Source: Streptomyces venezuelae (GTDB lineage Bacteria > Actinomycetota > Actinomycetes > Streptomycetales > Streptomycetaceae). Taken from it: a stretch of 64,000 nt of DNA. The stretch covers positions 3,354,001 through 3,418,000 of the forward strand of contig NZ_CP029189.1 of NCBI RefSeq assembly GCF_008642275.1. The letters are read 5' to 3'. Position numbers and translations under genes: made by a program. The notes below the pieces were generated by a model. The model made no database searches. It was given only the letters and a program-made list of their open reading frames with translations, and was not told the DNA's origin. Positions 16,297 to 24,740 of this stretch are shown here, piece by piece. Position 1 is the stretch's first letter; each line of letters begins with the position of its first letter.

Positions 16297-16839
16297 ATGA
16301 GCGACAGCGCGATCATCGTCGCGGAGCTGACCGTCCCCGCCCGGGAAGCCCCCGACCGCGCGGCCGCCACCGCCGACTGGCTCCTCGAAGAGGGGATCAT
16401 CCGGACCAACGACCGGCCCGACCCCCTCTGGCGGCCCAGCCGCTACGTCCCCGGCCCCACCGCCTCGACGGCCCTCGCCGACCGGCGCCACACCCCCGGC
16501 GACGCCGTCGGCGACGGCGTCGACCTCCTCGACCGGCGCCAGGTCCACGACCCCGGCGGCAACTACACCCCTCCGGGCTGCCCGCGGTGCGCCGTCCCGC
16601 TCGACGAGGACACGCACACCGCACTGATCCTGCCCTGGTTCGACGGGGACGAGCCCCTCGCGACCTGCGCACACTGCGGGGCCGCCGCACTCCTGGGCGA
16701 CTGGACCGGACACTGGGCCGTCCTCGTCTCCAACCTCGCCGTGCGCTTCACCAACTGGCCGCCGCTCGGCGACGCCTTCCTCCGCGCACTGCACGCCCGC
16801 CTCGGACCCCGCTGCCGCCTGATCCACCATCTGCTCTGA
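16297..16839 (+). CDS. Hypothetical protein with paired CxxC motifs
   Basis: 180 residues, soluble. A central CPRC (about residue 95) and CAHC (about 122) form a likely zinc-ribbon knuckle pair inside a compact domain; WPPLGDAF and a basic tail follow. Proteins of this length and cysteine layout are seen in streptomycetes without known role. It starts 46 bp after the PTS gene on the same strand and ends 25 bp before the GNAT gene. Confidence 0.75.
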   Translation: MSDSAIIVAELTVPAREAPDRAAATADWLLEEGIIRTNDRPDPLWRPSRYVPGPTASTALADRRHTPGDAVGDGVDLLDRRQVHDPGGNYTPPGCPRCAVPLDEDTHTALILPWFDGDEPLATCAHCGAAALLGDWTGHWAVLVSNLAVRFTNWPPLGDAFLRALHARLGPRCRLIHHLL

Positions 16840-16864
16840 GCCGGACACCCCGACACCGGGCAAG

Positions 16865-17464
16865 ATGGCAGCCATGATCAACTCCATACCCGCCGTGGTC
16901 CCCGCCGGACGGATGCGCGCCCTGCCGCAGCCGGAGTTCGAGCTGCCGGGCGGACTGCTGCTGCGCCCCTGGGCCGCCCACGACGTCCCCGCGCTCGTCG
17001 AGTCCTGCCTCGACCCGGACATCCGGCACTGGAACCGGCCCGCCCTCCTCACCCCGGCCGAGGCCGAGGAGCGGATCGCCCGCTGGCACGCCCGCTGGCA
17101 GGACGAGGAAGCCGCGATGTGGGCCGTCGCCCCCGCCGCCGGAGGCCCGGCCGTCGGACTCGTCGGCATCGCCGACCTCGATCTCGCGGGCGGCAGCGGC
17201 GAGATCCTCTACTGGCTGCTGCCCGCCGGGCGCGGCCGCGGGGTCATGGTGCCCGCCACGGAACGCGTCGCACGCTGGGCCTTCGAGGACCTCGGCCTGC
17301 ACCGCGTCCGCATCACCCACTCCGTGGCGAACCCGGCCTCCTGCGCCGTCGCGACGAAAGCCGGTTTCCCCCTGGAAGGCACCATGCGCGGCGCCCTCCT
17401 GCACGCGGACGGCTGGCACGACGAACACCTCCACGCCCGCCTGCGCACCGACGCCCCCGTGTGA
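16865..17464 (+). CDS. GNAT N-acetyltransferase, RimJ/RimL-like
   Basis: 199 residues from ATG 16865; a second ATG at 16874 is possible. It has the acetyl-CoA-binding motif GEILYWLLPAGRGRGVMVPATERV (about 118-140), followed by LGLHRVRITHSVANPASCAVATKAGF, the usual RimJ/RimL C-terminal half. The acceptor, a protein N-terminus or a small molecule, cannot be told. It converges on the membrane protein gene with 7 bp between stops. Confidence 0.85.
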   Translation: MAAMINSIPAVVPAGRMRALPQPEFELPGGLLLRPWAAHDVPALVESCLDPDIRHWNRPALLTPAEAEERIARWHARWQDEEAAMWAVAPAAGGPAVGLVGIADLDLAGGSGEILYWLLPAGRGRGVMVPATERVARWAFEDLGLHRVRITHSVANPASCAVATKAGFPLEGTMRGALLHADGWHDEHLHARLRTDAPV

Positions 17465-17471
17465 GGGAGGG

Positions 17472-18917
17472 TCAGCGGGCCTGGGGCGGAGGCGGCGTGG
17501 GAGCGGCGGTCGAGGGCGGGGCAGCGCCCTTCTCGGTGGCGCGGGCCTTCTCCAGGAGCTCCGGATAGGGCGTCTGCGCCATGGAGCCGTGCTCACGCGA
17601 GAGTCCGTACCGCTCGATGGCCTCCTGATTCTCCAGGGGGTGCGGACCGCCGTAGTCGATCCGTTCCCCGGGCGGTGACACGTCCACGTTGAAGCGCGGC
17701 CAGTCGCCGCTGTCGACCTTCCACACGGTGATGCGCTGCGGGCCGCGGGTCGCGTTGAGGATCTCGCTGCTGTTCTCCATCTGCGACCGGTCCCGGTACG
17801 CCGCGCCCTTCGGAGCCCCGTCCCCGTCCTCCTTCACGATCCGGGCGGCATCATCCACCCTGGAACGCTGGTAGTCGGGGGACAACGTCATCCTGTCCTT
17901 CCTGATCACATACACCTCGGTCTCGGCCCTGAGCGCCTCGTACGGATGCTCCTTGCGGTTTTCAGGATGCTGGATCTCGACGACCGCGTCCTGTGCCACT
18001 TCTTCTCCGGGATTCAGCACGCGGCCGACCGGTGTGACGAACTCCCCGTCGTCGATCAAGTCGTACTGGGAGAGCTCCACGTCGGGCGGACTGGCCGGCG
18101 CACCGTGAATCCAGTAGATGCTGCCGAGGAGATAGACGGGGACCTGTCCGGCGTTCTTCACGGACAGGTGGACCGTCACGTACAGCGACCCGCCCTGTTT
18201 CATGTTCGATTCTTTGAACTCGGCCCCGCCCAGGATGAGGGGCGTCGTCACATAGGGCACGTAGATCTGCGAGTACGCCAGGTTGGAGCCGGCGAGAAGC
18301 ACGGAGACGACCACTCCGATCGCAATCGACTTGGGAACGCGCAGCCCCTTCCACGCCCGGCATTCGAGGAGTTCCCACAGGGCTGCCACGGACCAGACGC
18401 CGAGTGCTATGCCGATCGCGGTGTACCGGTTCAACTGCTCGCCGATCTGCAGCACAAGGATGGAAAGGCTGCAGAAGAGCGCGATCAGGACTCCGATCAG
18501 AACGGCCACCCCGGAGTAACGCCACCGCCGCCCGCCCCAGTAGTCGACCGCGGCGGCCGCAGCAACCACTTCCATCACCGCGACCGCAAGGATGGTGAAA
18601 CCCGCGATGCGTCCGCCGTAGGTCAGGGCCTCGTTGCTGTCCGACGCCCCGATCTTGAAGAGCGGATACGCGGTGGCGAGGAGGCCGACGACCATGAAGA
18701 AGCCGGTCGTCCTGCGCAGCCCCGCCCGGTCCGGCCAGACGGTCTCGTCCTCGCCGAGCCAGCGGACAGGGTTGTCCTCCGGTACGCCTTCACGGCTCAG
18801 GATGCTTCGGAATTCCTGGTAGGACCAGGCCTTGCCCTCGGACCTGCCGTCGATCAGCACCTCGCGTACTCCGAGGTCGTCAGGCGCCCCCACGACCACT
18901 ACGCGTGCGTTTGCCAT
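17472..18917 (-). CDS. Multi-pass membrane protein, hypothetical
   Basis: 481 residues from ATG 18917. The N-terminal 65 residues are cytosolic (REVLIDGRSEGKAWSYQEF, PVRWLGEDETVWPD). Five hydrophobic segments follow (about 70-230), then a long external domain (about 240-460) with beta-rich sequence and no catalytic motif, and a Pro/Ala tail. The external part (LYVTVHLSVKNAGQVPVYL, PGEEVAQDAVVEIQHP) resembles an immunoglobulin-like domain. Codon usage and spacing are lower in GC than its neighbours, which may mean acquisition. No family recognised. Confidence 0.75.
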   Translation of the reverse strand: MANARVVVVGAPDDLGVREVLIDGRSEGKAWSYQEFRSILSREGVPEDNPVRWLGEDETVWPDRAGLRRTTGFFMVVGLLATAYPLFKIGASDSNEALTYGGRIAGFTILAVAVMEVVAAAAAVDYWGGRRWRYSGVAVLIGVLIALFCSLSILVLQIGEQLNRYTAIGIALGVWSVAALWELLECRAWKGLRVPKSIAIGVVVSVLLAGSNLAYSQIYVPYVTTPLILGGAEFKESNMKQGGSLYVTVHLSVKNAGQVPVYLLGSIYWIHGAPASPPDVELSQYDLIDDGEFVTPVGRVLNPGEEVAQDAVVEIQHPENRKEHPYEALRAETEVYVIRKDRMTLSPDYQRSRVDDAARIVKEDGDGAPKGAAYRDRSQMENSSEILNATRGPQRITVWKVDSGDWPRFNVDVSPPGERIDYGGPHPLENQEAIERYGLSREHGSMAQTPYPELLEKARATEKGAAPPSTAAPTPPPPQAR

Positions 18918-19060
18918 GACACCAGCCTGCCGCCGCTCCGGGGCGGGCGCCTCCGGAGCGCGCCCCGCGTGGGCACTGCCGCGTCAGGGTGCGCCCGACG
19001 CGGCAGCGGGCCAAGCTGGAGGTGAGCTGTTGGTGTCCGCTCGACCCCACGGGAGCCTCC

Positions 19061-19264
19061 ATGCGTACACGACTTCTCGGCTTCACCACCGCCGTCGTAC
19101 TGGCCCTGCTCGGCGCCTCGGTCCCTGCGGCACAGGCCGCGGCACCGGCCGTCACCGGACCGCAATGCACGCAATCCCAAGGCTCCGTGGAGTACATCTC
19201 CACCACCAGCCTGTGGACCTGCATAGGCGGCGCCTACGACGGCGAGCTCATCACGTCGAACTGA
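19061..19264 (+). CDS. Small secreted protein with one disulfide pair
   Basis: 67 residues. GGGAG sits five bases before ATG 19061. A clear signal peptide (MRTRLLGFTTA, then a hydrophobic run to AAQAA-A) leaves a mature peptide of about 40 residues with exactly two cysteines (QCTQSQGS...LWTCIGG), expected to form one disulfide. Such small secreted proteins are common in Streptomyces; function unknown. Confidence 0.7.
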   Translation: MRTRLLGFTTAVVLALLGASVPAAQAAAPAVTGPQCTQSQGSVEYISTTSLWTCIGGAYDGELITSN

Positions 19265-19294
19265 ACGCCCGCCGCCGCCACTTCCCGAACCCTC

Positions 19295-19939
19295 TCAGCC
19301 CGCGGCGGTCCGCAGGAACCACACCAGGTCGTCGACGCCGTAGCCGAGCTTCGGCCCGCGCTCGGCGGCCATCAGCAGCAGCTGGCCCACGATTTCGGCA
19401 CCCCAGCCGTCCGTACCGTCCTCGGACCACTCCCACAGCTTCTCGATGCCCAGGTCCGACATGAGCAGCCCGTGCTCCGTCCGGATCTCGCGGCAGGTCT
19501 CGGCGACGGCGTCCAGCAGCCGCACCCCGGGCCGCTCGCAGCGCAGCCCGAAGTACCCGCCGACGTAATCGACCACACACCCCTGTGGCGGCCGCGCCTC
19601 GATGCGTTCGTAGCTCGGCTGCTCGCCCACCGGGCAGTGGATCAGAGTGAACCGCTGCCACCCCGGCGGCGGAGGCGGCTGGGGACGCCACGCGGTCAGC
19701 CCGAAGGCCTCCTGGACCAGCGCGGTGGCCTCGTCCGCCGTGCCGGCCGTCCGCACCTCCCGGCGCTCCCCGTCGTCCCCGACCGCGTTCCAGACCGTGC
19801 CGCCCTCCCGCCCCTGCACGCGCACGGACAGCCCCATGCCTCCACGCCTCCACGCGCCGGCGGCGAGGGCGGTTTCCAACCCCCGCAGCTTCCAGCCGAG
19901 TTCGAAGGCGAAGTTCACCGCCTCCACGGACTCGCTCAC
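19295..19939 (-). CDS. Hypothetical protein coupled to the 73-aa gene
   Basis: 214 residues from GTG 19939. Its start overlaps the stop of the upstream gene by four bases (GTGA), so the two are translationally coupled. It has a helical N-terminus (VEAVNFAFELGWKLRGLE), a central Trp/Pro segment and a C-terminal helical region (SDLGIEKLWEWSEDGTDGWGAEIVG) rich in acidic and aromatic residues. No catalytic motif is evident and I do not recognise the family. Its gene pair faces the Scr1-type regulator across an 11-bp inverted repeat. Confidence 0.7.
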   Translation of the reverse strand: MSESVEAVNFAFELGWKLRGLETALAAGAWRRGGMGLSVRVQGREGGTVWNAVGDDGERREVRTAGTADEATALVQEAFGLTAWRPQPPPPPGWQRFTLIHCPVGEQPSYERIEARPPQGCVVDYVGGYFGLRCERPGVRLLDAVAETCREIRTEHGLLMSDLGIEKLWEWSEDGTDGWGAEIVGQLLLMAAERGPKLGYGVDDLVWFLRTAAG

Positions 19940-20157
19940 GTACCCGCCGCCCGCTCGTGGAGAACGGCGGCCAGGCGGAGCGCGGTGTCCAGGTTGCAGC
20001 GGCCGAGATCGACCAGCGGCAGGCCGTACGTACCGGCGGCCGAGACCCGCTCCACGCCCAGCGAGGGGAACAGCACCCCGACCGCGGCGAGCGATTCCCG
20101 CAGCTGCCGGACGGCCTCCTCGGCCGCCTCCATGCGCTCCTGTGGGGAGAGCACCAT
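19936..20157 (-). CDS. 73-aa coiled-coil-like protein
   Basis: 73 residues, ATG 20157. An N-terminal amphipathic helix (SPQERMEAAEEAVRQLRESLAAVG) leads to a short domain with a second helix (LDTALRLAAVLHERA). It overlaps the 214-aa gene at GTGA and starts directly beside the 11-bp inverted repeat (20172-20206) shared with the divergent Scr1-type regulator. Size and coupling fit a small partner or adaptor protein, but no family is recognised. Confidence 0.65.
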   Translation of the reverse strand: MVLSPQERMEAAEEAVRQLRESLAAVGVLFPSLGVERVSAAGTYGLPLVDLGRCNLDTALRLAAVLHERAAGT

Positions 20158-20171
20158 GACATGTCACCTTT

Positions 20172-20206
20172 CCACTCTGTGTATCCGACTTCGACACACA
20201 GAGTGG
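20172..20206. promoter_or_regulatory. 11-bp inverted repeat in a divergent promoter
   Basis: Arms CCACTCTGTGT (20172-20182) and ACACAGAGTGG (20196-20206) are perfect complements with a 13-bp spacer. They lie 15 bp from ATG 20157 of the minus-strand pair and about 70 bp from ATG 20274 of the Scr1-type gene. This is a strong candidate operator for the HTH protein encoded next door. Confidence 0.7.
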
Positions 20207-20273
20207 CGACGGGCTCGCTAGCCTTTCAAGTGAGGGCCCCTCAACAACCGGACATGTTGCTCAGGGAGTTGTC

Positions 20274-21110
20274 ATGCCACAAAAGAACCTCGATCCCTCG
20301 TCCTCACCCCGCGCCCTCCTGGGCGCGGAACTGCGCGTGGCGCGCGAACGCGCGGGCCTGAGCCAGGTCGAACTCGGCGAGCGGCTCTTCGTCAGCGGCT
20401 CGTTCATCGGCCAGCTCGAAACCGGGACGCGCCGCATGCAGCTGGAGTTCGCCCGCCAGATCGACCAGACCCTGGAGACGGATGGTTTCTTCGAGCGCAA
20501 CTGTGGGGCGGCGGCCGAGTCCAAGTACCCGGACCACTTTGCTGCGGCTGCCGAAGCGGAGGCCCAGGCGAAGACCATCCGGGAGTACGCGCCGCAGATG
20601 ATCCCTGGACTGCTCCAGACGGAGGCCTACGCGCGTGAGGTGTTCCGCGCGTACCAGCCGACGGCCACCGAGGAGACCATCGACGAACTGGTCACGAATC
20701 GCCTGGCCAGGGCCTCACTGCTCAATGACCCAACAACCCCACAGTTGTGGTGCGTCCTCGACGAGGCCGTCCTACGTCGCGCCGGGGAGAGTCCGGCAAT
20801 TCTGGCCGAAGCGCTGCGACACATCGCGAGGCTGATCCGATCGCGCCGGATCATTGTTCAAGTCCTGCCGTTCAGCGCGGGTCCCCATGCAGCCATGGAG
20901 GGGTCCCTGAAGCTGATGTCGTTCGACGACGCACCCCCGCTCGCGTACGTCCAAGGCATGGGAACAGGGCAGCTGTTCGATGATCCGGCGACGGTCACTC
21001 AACACACCCTGGCCTACGATCTCCTCACGGCCAACGCGCTGTCACCGCGCAAGTCCCTGGCCCTGATCGAGTCGGTGGCGGAGGAATACGGACATGCCCA
21101 ACACACCTGA
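20274..21110 (+). CDS. Scr1-family XRE/DUF5753 regulator (antitoxin-like)
   Basis: 278 residues. An N-terminal HTH_31/XRE domain (about 12-70: LGAELRVARERAGLSQVELGERL, GSFIGQLETGTRRM) is followed by the DUF5753 domain, recognisable by QMIPGLLQTEAYAREVFRA, RLARASLL and the C-terminal PFSAGPHAAMEGSLKLM. Such proteins pair with DUF397 proteins; in S. coelicolor the Scr1/Scr2 pair was described as a toxin-antitoxin-like module. Here the DUF397 gene overlaps it by 17 bp downstream. Likely cytoplasmic and DNA-binding at the 20172-20206 repeat. Confidence 0.9.
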   Translation: MPQKNLDPSSSPRALLGAELRVARERAGLSQVELGERLFVSGSFIGQLETGTRRMQLEFARQIDQTLETDGFFERNCGAAAESKYPDHFAAAAEAEAQAKTIREYAPQMIPGLLQTEAYAREVFRAYQPTATEETIDELVTNRLARASLLNDPTTPQLWCVLDEAVLRRAGESPAILAEALRHIARLIRSRRIIVQVLPFSAGPHAAMEGSLKLMSFDDAPPLAYVQGMGTGQLFDDPATVTQHTLAYDLLTANALSPRKSLALIESVAEEYGHAQHT

Positions 21111-21348
21111 GTACGAACTCTCGACAGCCACATGGCACAAGTCCAGCTACAGCGGCGGCGACGGTGGCGAGTGCCTGGAGATGGCAACCTGGCGGAAGTC
21201 CACGTACAGCGGCGGCAGCGGCGGCGACTGCCTCGAAGTTGCCGACGGCCATCCCGATCTCGTTCCCGTGAGGGACTCCAAGCAGCCCGAAGGCCCGCAC
21301 GTGGTGTTCCACGCGCAGGCCTGGGCCCGGTTCGTCAGGTCGCTCTGA
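21094..21348 (+). CDS. DUF397 protein with duplicated N-terminal motif
   Basis: 84 residues; ATG 21094 overlaps the end of the Scr1-type gene by 17 bp. DUF397 proteins normally have one W-x-K-S-S-Y-S-G...CLEV block. Here there are two in tandem, ATWHKSSYSGGDGGECLEM and ATWRKSTYSGGSGGDCLEV, before the usual VRDSKQPEGP and W-x-x-F ending. The duplication is visible in DNA too (about 21129-21240). Paired with the XRE/DUF5753 protein it would be the Scr2-like partner. Confidence 0.9.
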   Translation: MPNTPEYELSTATWHKSSYSGGDGGECLEMATWRKSTYSGGSGGDCLEVADGHPDLVPVRDSKQPEGPHVVFHAQAWARFVRSL

Positions 21349-21352
21349 GCGA

Positions 21353-22534
21353 TCAGAGGCCGTCGGTGAACAGCAGCTTGTTCGGGCCGTCGTCGCTGAG
21401 GTTCTGGACGATGTCCTTCGTGGACACCTCGTCCAGGAAGTCCGTCACCTCCGCCGGCAGCGCGTTCGGGTGCTCCGACTTGTAGAGCGCGGCCACGCCG
21501 GTGACGTGCGGCGCGGCCATGGACGTACCGTCCAGGGCCACGCTGCCGCCGCCCAGACGCGCGGAGATGATCTCCTTGCCGGGGGCGTAGATGTCCAGGC
21601 AGGTGCCCCAGTTCGAGAAGTCGGTCTCCTCGTCGAAGCGGTTCGTCGCGCCGACCGTCACCACGCGCGCGGCGGAGGCGGGCGAGACCCGGCAGGCGTC
21701 GATGTTGTCGTTGCCCGCCGCGATGACCGGAAGCACGCCCCGGTCCGACAGGGCGGTCGCGGCCGCGTTGACCGCTTCGAGCCGGCCGCCGCCCAGGGAG
21801 GCGTTCAGGACGGCGGGCTGGCGGGCGTTGTTGGCCACCCACTCGAAGCCCGCGATGATGCCCGACCAGGCACCCCGGTTGTCACAGCCGAGGACCCGGA
21901 CGCTGACCAGGTTCACCTTGCGCGCCACACCGAAGGTCTCCCCGCCGACCGTGCCCGCGACGTGCGTGCCGTGGCCGTTGCAGTCCAGGCCGTTGCGGCC
22001 GTCACCGATGGCGTCGAAGCCCGGACGGGCGCGGCCGCCGAACTCGGCGTGACGGAAGTCGATGCCGCTGTCGAGGATGTACGCCGTCACACCCTGGCCG
22101 CTGCGGTTGGCGCTGAAGTCGTTGTCCAGCGGCAGGAACCGCTGGTCGATGCGGTCCAGGCCCCACGAGTGGGCGGGCGACTTGGTCCCGATCCCGGTCG
22201 CCGGGGCCGGCGGCGCGGTCACCGTCGCGTCCTCCGCCACTGCCGTCACACCGCTCGTCGCACGGACGGTCTTCAGCTGCGCCGCCGTGAGGGACGCCGC
22301 GAACCCGTTGATCGTCTTGGTGTAGGTGAACTTCGACGTCAGGCCCAGCTTCTTCGCGAACGCCGCCGGGGCGACCTTCTTGTCGAGGGTGACGATGTAG
22401 CTGCCCGGAATGGCTTCCGCGGAGGTGATCAGCGGGGCCGGGGTCGGCTCAGGCGTGTCGGCGGAGGCCGCACCGGCCGCGACGGGGGTCACTGCGAGGA
22501 GGGCGGCGGCGGTCAGGGCTGCGAGCTGACGCAT
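21353..22534 (-). CDS. Secreted subtilisin-like serine protease (S8, proteinase K type), copy 1
   Basis: 393 residues from ATG 22534 (GGGAG eight bases upstream). Signal peptide (1-25), an I9 propeptide/inhibitor (about 45-105, GSYIVTL...VTAVAED) and the S8 catalytic domain with Asp155 (LDSGID), His188 (GHGTHVAGT) and Ser near 340 (GTSMAAPH). Mature enzyme would be an extracellular protease. A paralogue with the same length and layout lies upstream on the same strand (22808-23989), so the pair arose by tandem duplication. It ends 4 bp from the convergent DUF397 gene. Confidence 0.93.
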   Translation of the reverse strand: MRQLAALTAAALLAVTPVAAGAASADTPEPTPAPLITSAEAIPGSYIVTLDKKVAPAAFAKKLGLTSKFTYTKTINGFAASLTAAQLKTVRATSGVTAVAEDATVTAPPAPATGIGTKSPAHSWGLDRIDQRFLPLDNDFSANRSGQGVTAYILDSGIDFRHAEFGGRARPGFDAIGDGRNGLDCNGHGTHVAGTVGGETFGVARKVNLVSVRVLGCDNRGAWSGIIAGFEWVANNARQPAVLNASLGGGRLEAVNAAATALSDRGVLPVIAAGNDNIDACRVSPASAARVVTVGATNRFDEETDFSNWGTCLDIYAPGKEIISARLGGGSVALDGTSMAAPHVTGVAALYKSEHPNALPAEVTDFLDEVSTKDIVQNLSDDGPNKLLFTDGL

Positions 22535-22807
22535 GAAGGGAACTCCCAGAAGTGCGAGGTGCATCGGCGTGGGTGAGCCGCGCTCCTCACAGGCGAAAGC
22601 CTCCCGGAGCGCGGCCCTCCCCTTCATCGGGTGCGGTACGGCACGACCTTGAGCCGCCCGCCGCCGCCTGGCCGATAGACCGGGAAGCTTCCCGGGCGTC
22701 CACCGCGCACGGCGCAGAAAGGGTCATCCCCGGCGTTCTCCTGGGGCCGGGCCTTGGAGGCACCCCCTTCGAAGATTCATTCGTACGGGTGACGTGACCG
22801 ACAGGTG

Positions 22808-23989
22808 TCAGAGGCCTCCGGTGAAAAGGAGCCGGTTCGGGCCGGTCGGGCCGGCGGCCTTCAGCACGTCCTTCGTGGACGCGTCGACCAGGAAGCCGCC
22901 GAGCTCCGCCGGGCCCGCCCCGGGGTGCGCCGCCTTGTAGAGCGCGGCGACACCGGTGACGTGCGGCGCCGCCATGGACGTACCGTCGTGGGCCACGCTG
23001 CCGCCGTCGAGCTGGGCGGACACGACACCCTGGCCGGGCGCGTAGAGGGACACGCACGGGCCGTAGTTGGAGAAGAAGGCCTGTTCGTCGGCCTCGTTCG
23101 ACGCACCGACCGCGAACACCCGGTCGGCCGAGGCCGGCGAGACCGTACAGGCGTCCTTCGCCGAGTTGCCCGCCGCGAAGACCGGCAGCACACCCCGGTC
23201 GGCGACTTCGGTCGCGGCCCTGTTGACCGTGTCGGACGCCTCGCCGCCCAGCGAGCCGTTCAGCACGGCCGGCTGCCTGGCGTTGTCCGCCACCCAGTCC
23301 AGGCCCGCGACGACCCCCGACCACGTGCCCGAGCCGTCGCAGCCGAGGACGCGGACACTGACCAGGCTCACCCCCTTCGCCACCCCGTACGTCCTGCCGC
23401 CGACCGTGCCCGCCACATGCGTACCGTGGCCCTGGCAGTCCGCCCCGTCCCGGCCGTCGCCCACGGAGTCGAAGCCGGAGCGGGCCCGCCCGCCGAACTC
23501 CTCGTGCGCGTAGTCGATGCCCGTGTCGAGGACGTACACGGTCACCCCGGCGCCGTCGCCCGCGGTCGTGAAGCCGCCGTCCAGCGGCAGGGCGCGCTGG
23601 TCGATCCGGTCCAGGCCCCACGTACCCGCCGACCCGCGGACCGCTCCCGCCCGGCTCGGCGTCGGCACGGACCGCACCTTCGCGTCCTCCTCGACGGACT
23701 TCACCTCCGGGCTGCTGCGGACGGCCGTCAGCTGGAGCGGGGTCAGCGGCACGGCGAAGCCGTTCAGCGCGGAGGTGTAGACGAACGACGGCTCCAGGCC
23801 GAGCGCCTCCGCGACCTCGGCCGGGTCGTGCCCCTCCGCCACGGTCACGAGATACCGGCCGGGCACCGCGTCCCTGGAGGTGACCAGCGGGGCGGGGGTC
23901 GGCTCCGGAGCCTCGGCGGAGGCCGCGCCGGCCCCTACCGGGGTGACGGCGAGCAGGGCCGCGGCGGCGAGCGGGGCGAGCAGGCGCAT
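22808..23989 (-). CDS. Secreted subtilisin-like serine protease (S8), copy 2
   Basis: 393 residues from ATG 23989, with the same signal peptide, I9 propeptide and S8 domain as copy 1. The catalytic blocks are LDTGID, GHGTHVAGT and GTSMAAPH. The propeptide differs most (VAEGHDPAEVAEALG), while the catalytic domains are closely similar, suggesting divergence of the inhibitor part. A 270-bp gap separates it from copy 1. The stand-alone I9-like gene at 24350 is divergent from it. Confidence 0.93.
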   Translation of the reverse strand: MRLLAPLAAAALLAVTPVGAGAASAEAPEPTPAPLVTSRDAVPGRYLVTVAEGHDPAEVAEALGLEPSFVYTSALNGFAVPLTPLQLTAVRSSPEVKSVEEDAKVRSVPTPSRAGAVRGSAGTWGLDRIDQRALPLDGGFTTAGDGAGVTVYVLDTGIDYAHEEFGGRARSGFDSVGDGRDGADCQGHGTHVAGTVGGRTYGVAKGVSLVSVRVLGCDGSGTWSGVVAGLDWVADNARQPAVLNGSLGGEASDTVNRAATEVADRGVLPVFAAGNSAKDACTVSPASADRVFAVGASNEADEQAFFSNYGPCVSLYAPGQGVVSAQLDGGSVAHDGTSMAAPHVTGVAALYKAAHPGAGPAELGGFLVDASTKDVLKAAGPTGPNRLLFTGGL

Positions 23990-24057
23990 GGAGGGAACTC
24001 CCGGGAGGGGTGGGGACACGAACGGGCCCCGCCCGCCCGGCGCCGATCGCTCCGACA

Positions 24058-24089
24058 GGTGTGGCCCTCATCCACATCGCTGCCACACC
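24058..24089. promoter_or_regulatory. Inverted repeat GGTGTGGC-N16-GCCACACC
   Basis: Perfect 8-bp arms about 70 bp upstream of protease copy 2, in the 360-bp region between it and the divergent I9-like gene. Operator function is a guess from position; the remainder of the region shows nothing else that I can name. Confidence 0.4.
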
Positions 24090-24349
24090 GGTACGGGTCG
24101 CACAACCCTCCCTCACCCGGCCGCCGGTCCGGCGGGCACGTGCCCGGCGCGGTCCGCCGCACCCGCCGCGGCCGGTTCGGCCTTGTCCCGCCGGGCCCGT
24201 GCCGCGGCCGCCGCCGCCGGCCCGGCCCGACACGATCACCCGTACGGCCCGCCCCCCATCGGGGGGCGCGTGACGGACCGGCTCCGCGTGCACCCGCCTC
24301 ACCCCGGGACCTCGTTGACCCCCGCCGCGGCCCGTGATGGCCTCGGCCC

Positions 24350-24727
24350 ATGCGCAACCGTCTGAGCCGAGCCCTGCCCGTGGCCGTGACCGTGCTGGCC
24401 GCCGTCGTCGCCCTGCCCGCGTGCGCGGCCACCGCCGCCGTGCGGGAACCCGTACCCCACACCGCTCCCGCCGCCGATCACGCCACGTACATCGTCACCG
24501 TGCGCCAGGACAGCGACCCCGCCGAGGTGGCGGAGCGCGTCGGCGCCACCCCGCTGCACGTCTACCGCACCGTCCTGCACGGCTTCGCGGCCCGGCTGAG
24601 CCCCGGACAGGTCGAGGACCTGCGGGCGATGCCGGACGTGGAATCCGTCGAGGAGGACCGCCCCGCGAGCGGCGACGACACCCCCGGCCACGGCCCGTAC
24701 TGGGGATGGGGGCCCGCAGGCATGTGA
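24350..24727 (+). CDS. Stand-alone secreted I9-type protease inhibitor/propeptide protein
   Basis: 125 residues. A signal peptide with CA-x (LPACAATAA, residues about 22-28) is followed by one complete I9 domain: TYIVTVRQDSDPAEVAERVG, VLHGFAARLSPGQVEDLRAMPDVESVEED. The S8 catalytic domain is absent; the protein stops after a Gly/Pro/Trp tail. The I9 part resembles the propeptide of the neighbouring protease copy 2 (both have DPAEVAE). It could inhibit or chaperone the two proteases in trans, or be the remnant of a third. Confidence 0.8.
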   Translation: MRNRLSRALPVAVTVLAAVVALPACAATAAVREPVPHTAPAADHATYIVTVRQDSDPAEVAERVGATPLHVYRTVLHGFAARLSPGQVEDLRAMPDVESVEEDRPASGDDTPGHGPYWGWGPAGM

Positions 24728-24740
24728 ACGGGGCCGTGGC

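Noticed and set aside
13446..16409. 987-codon minus-strand open frame opposite murQ and the PTS gene
   Set aside because: Antisense artefact of high GC; composition is Gly/Asp/Glu/Arg-rich without motifs, whereas the plus strand carries the murQ and EIIBC motifs.
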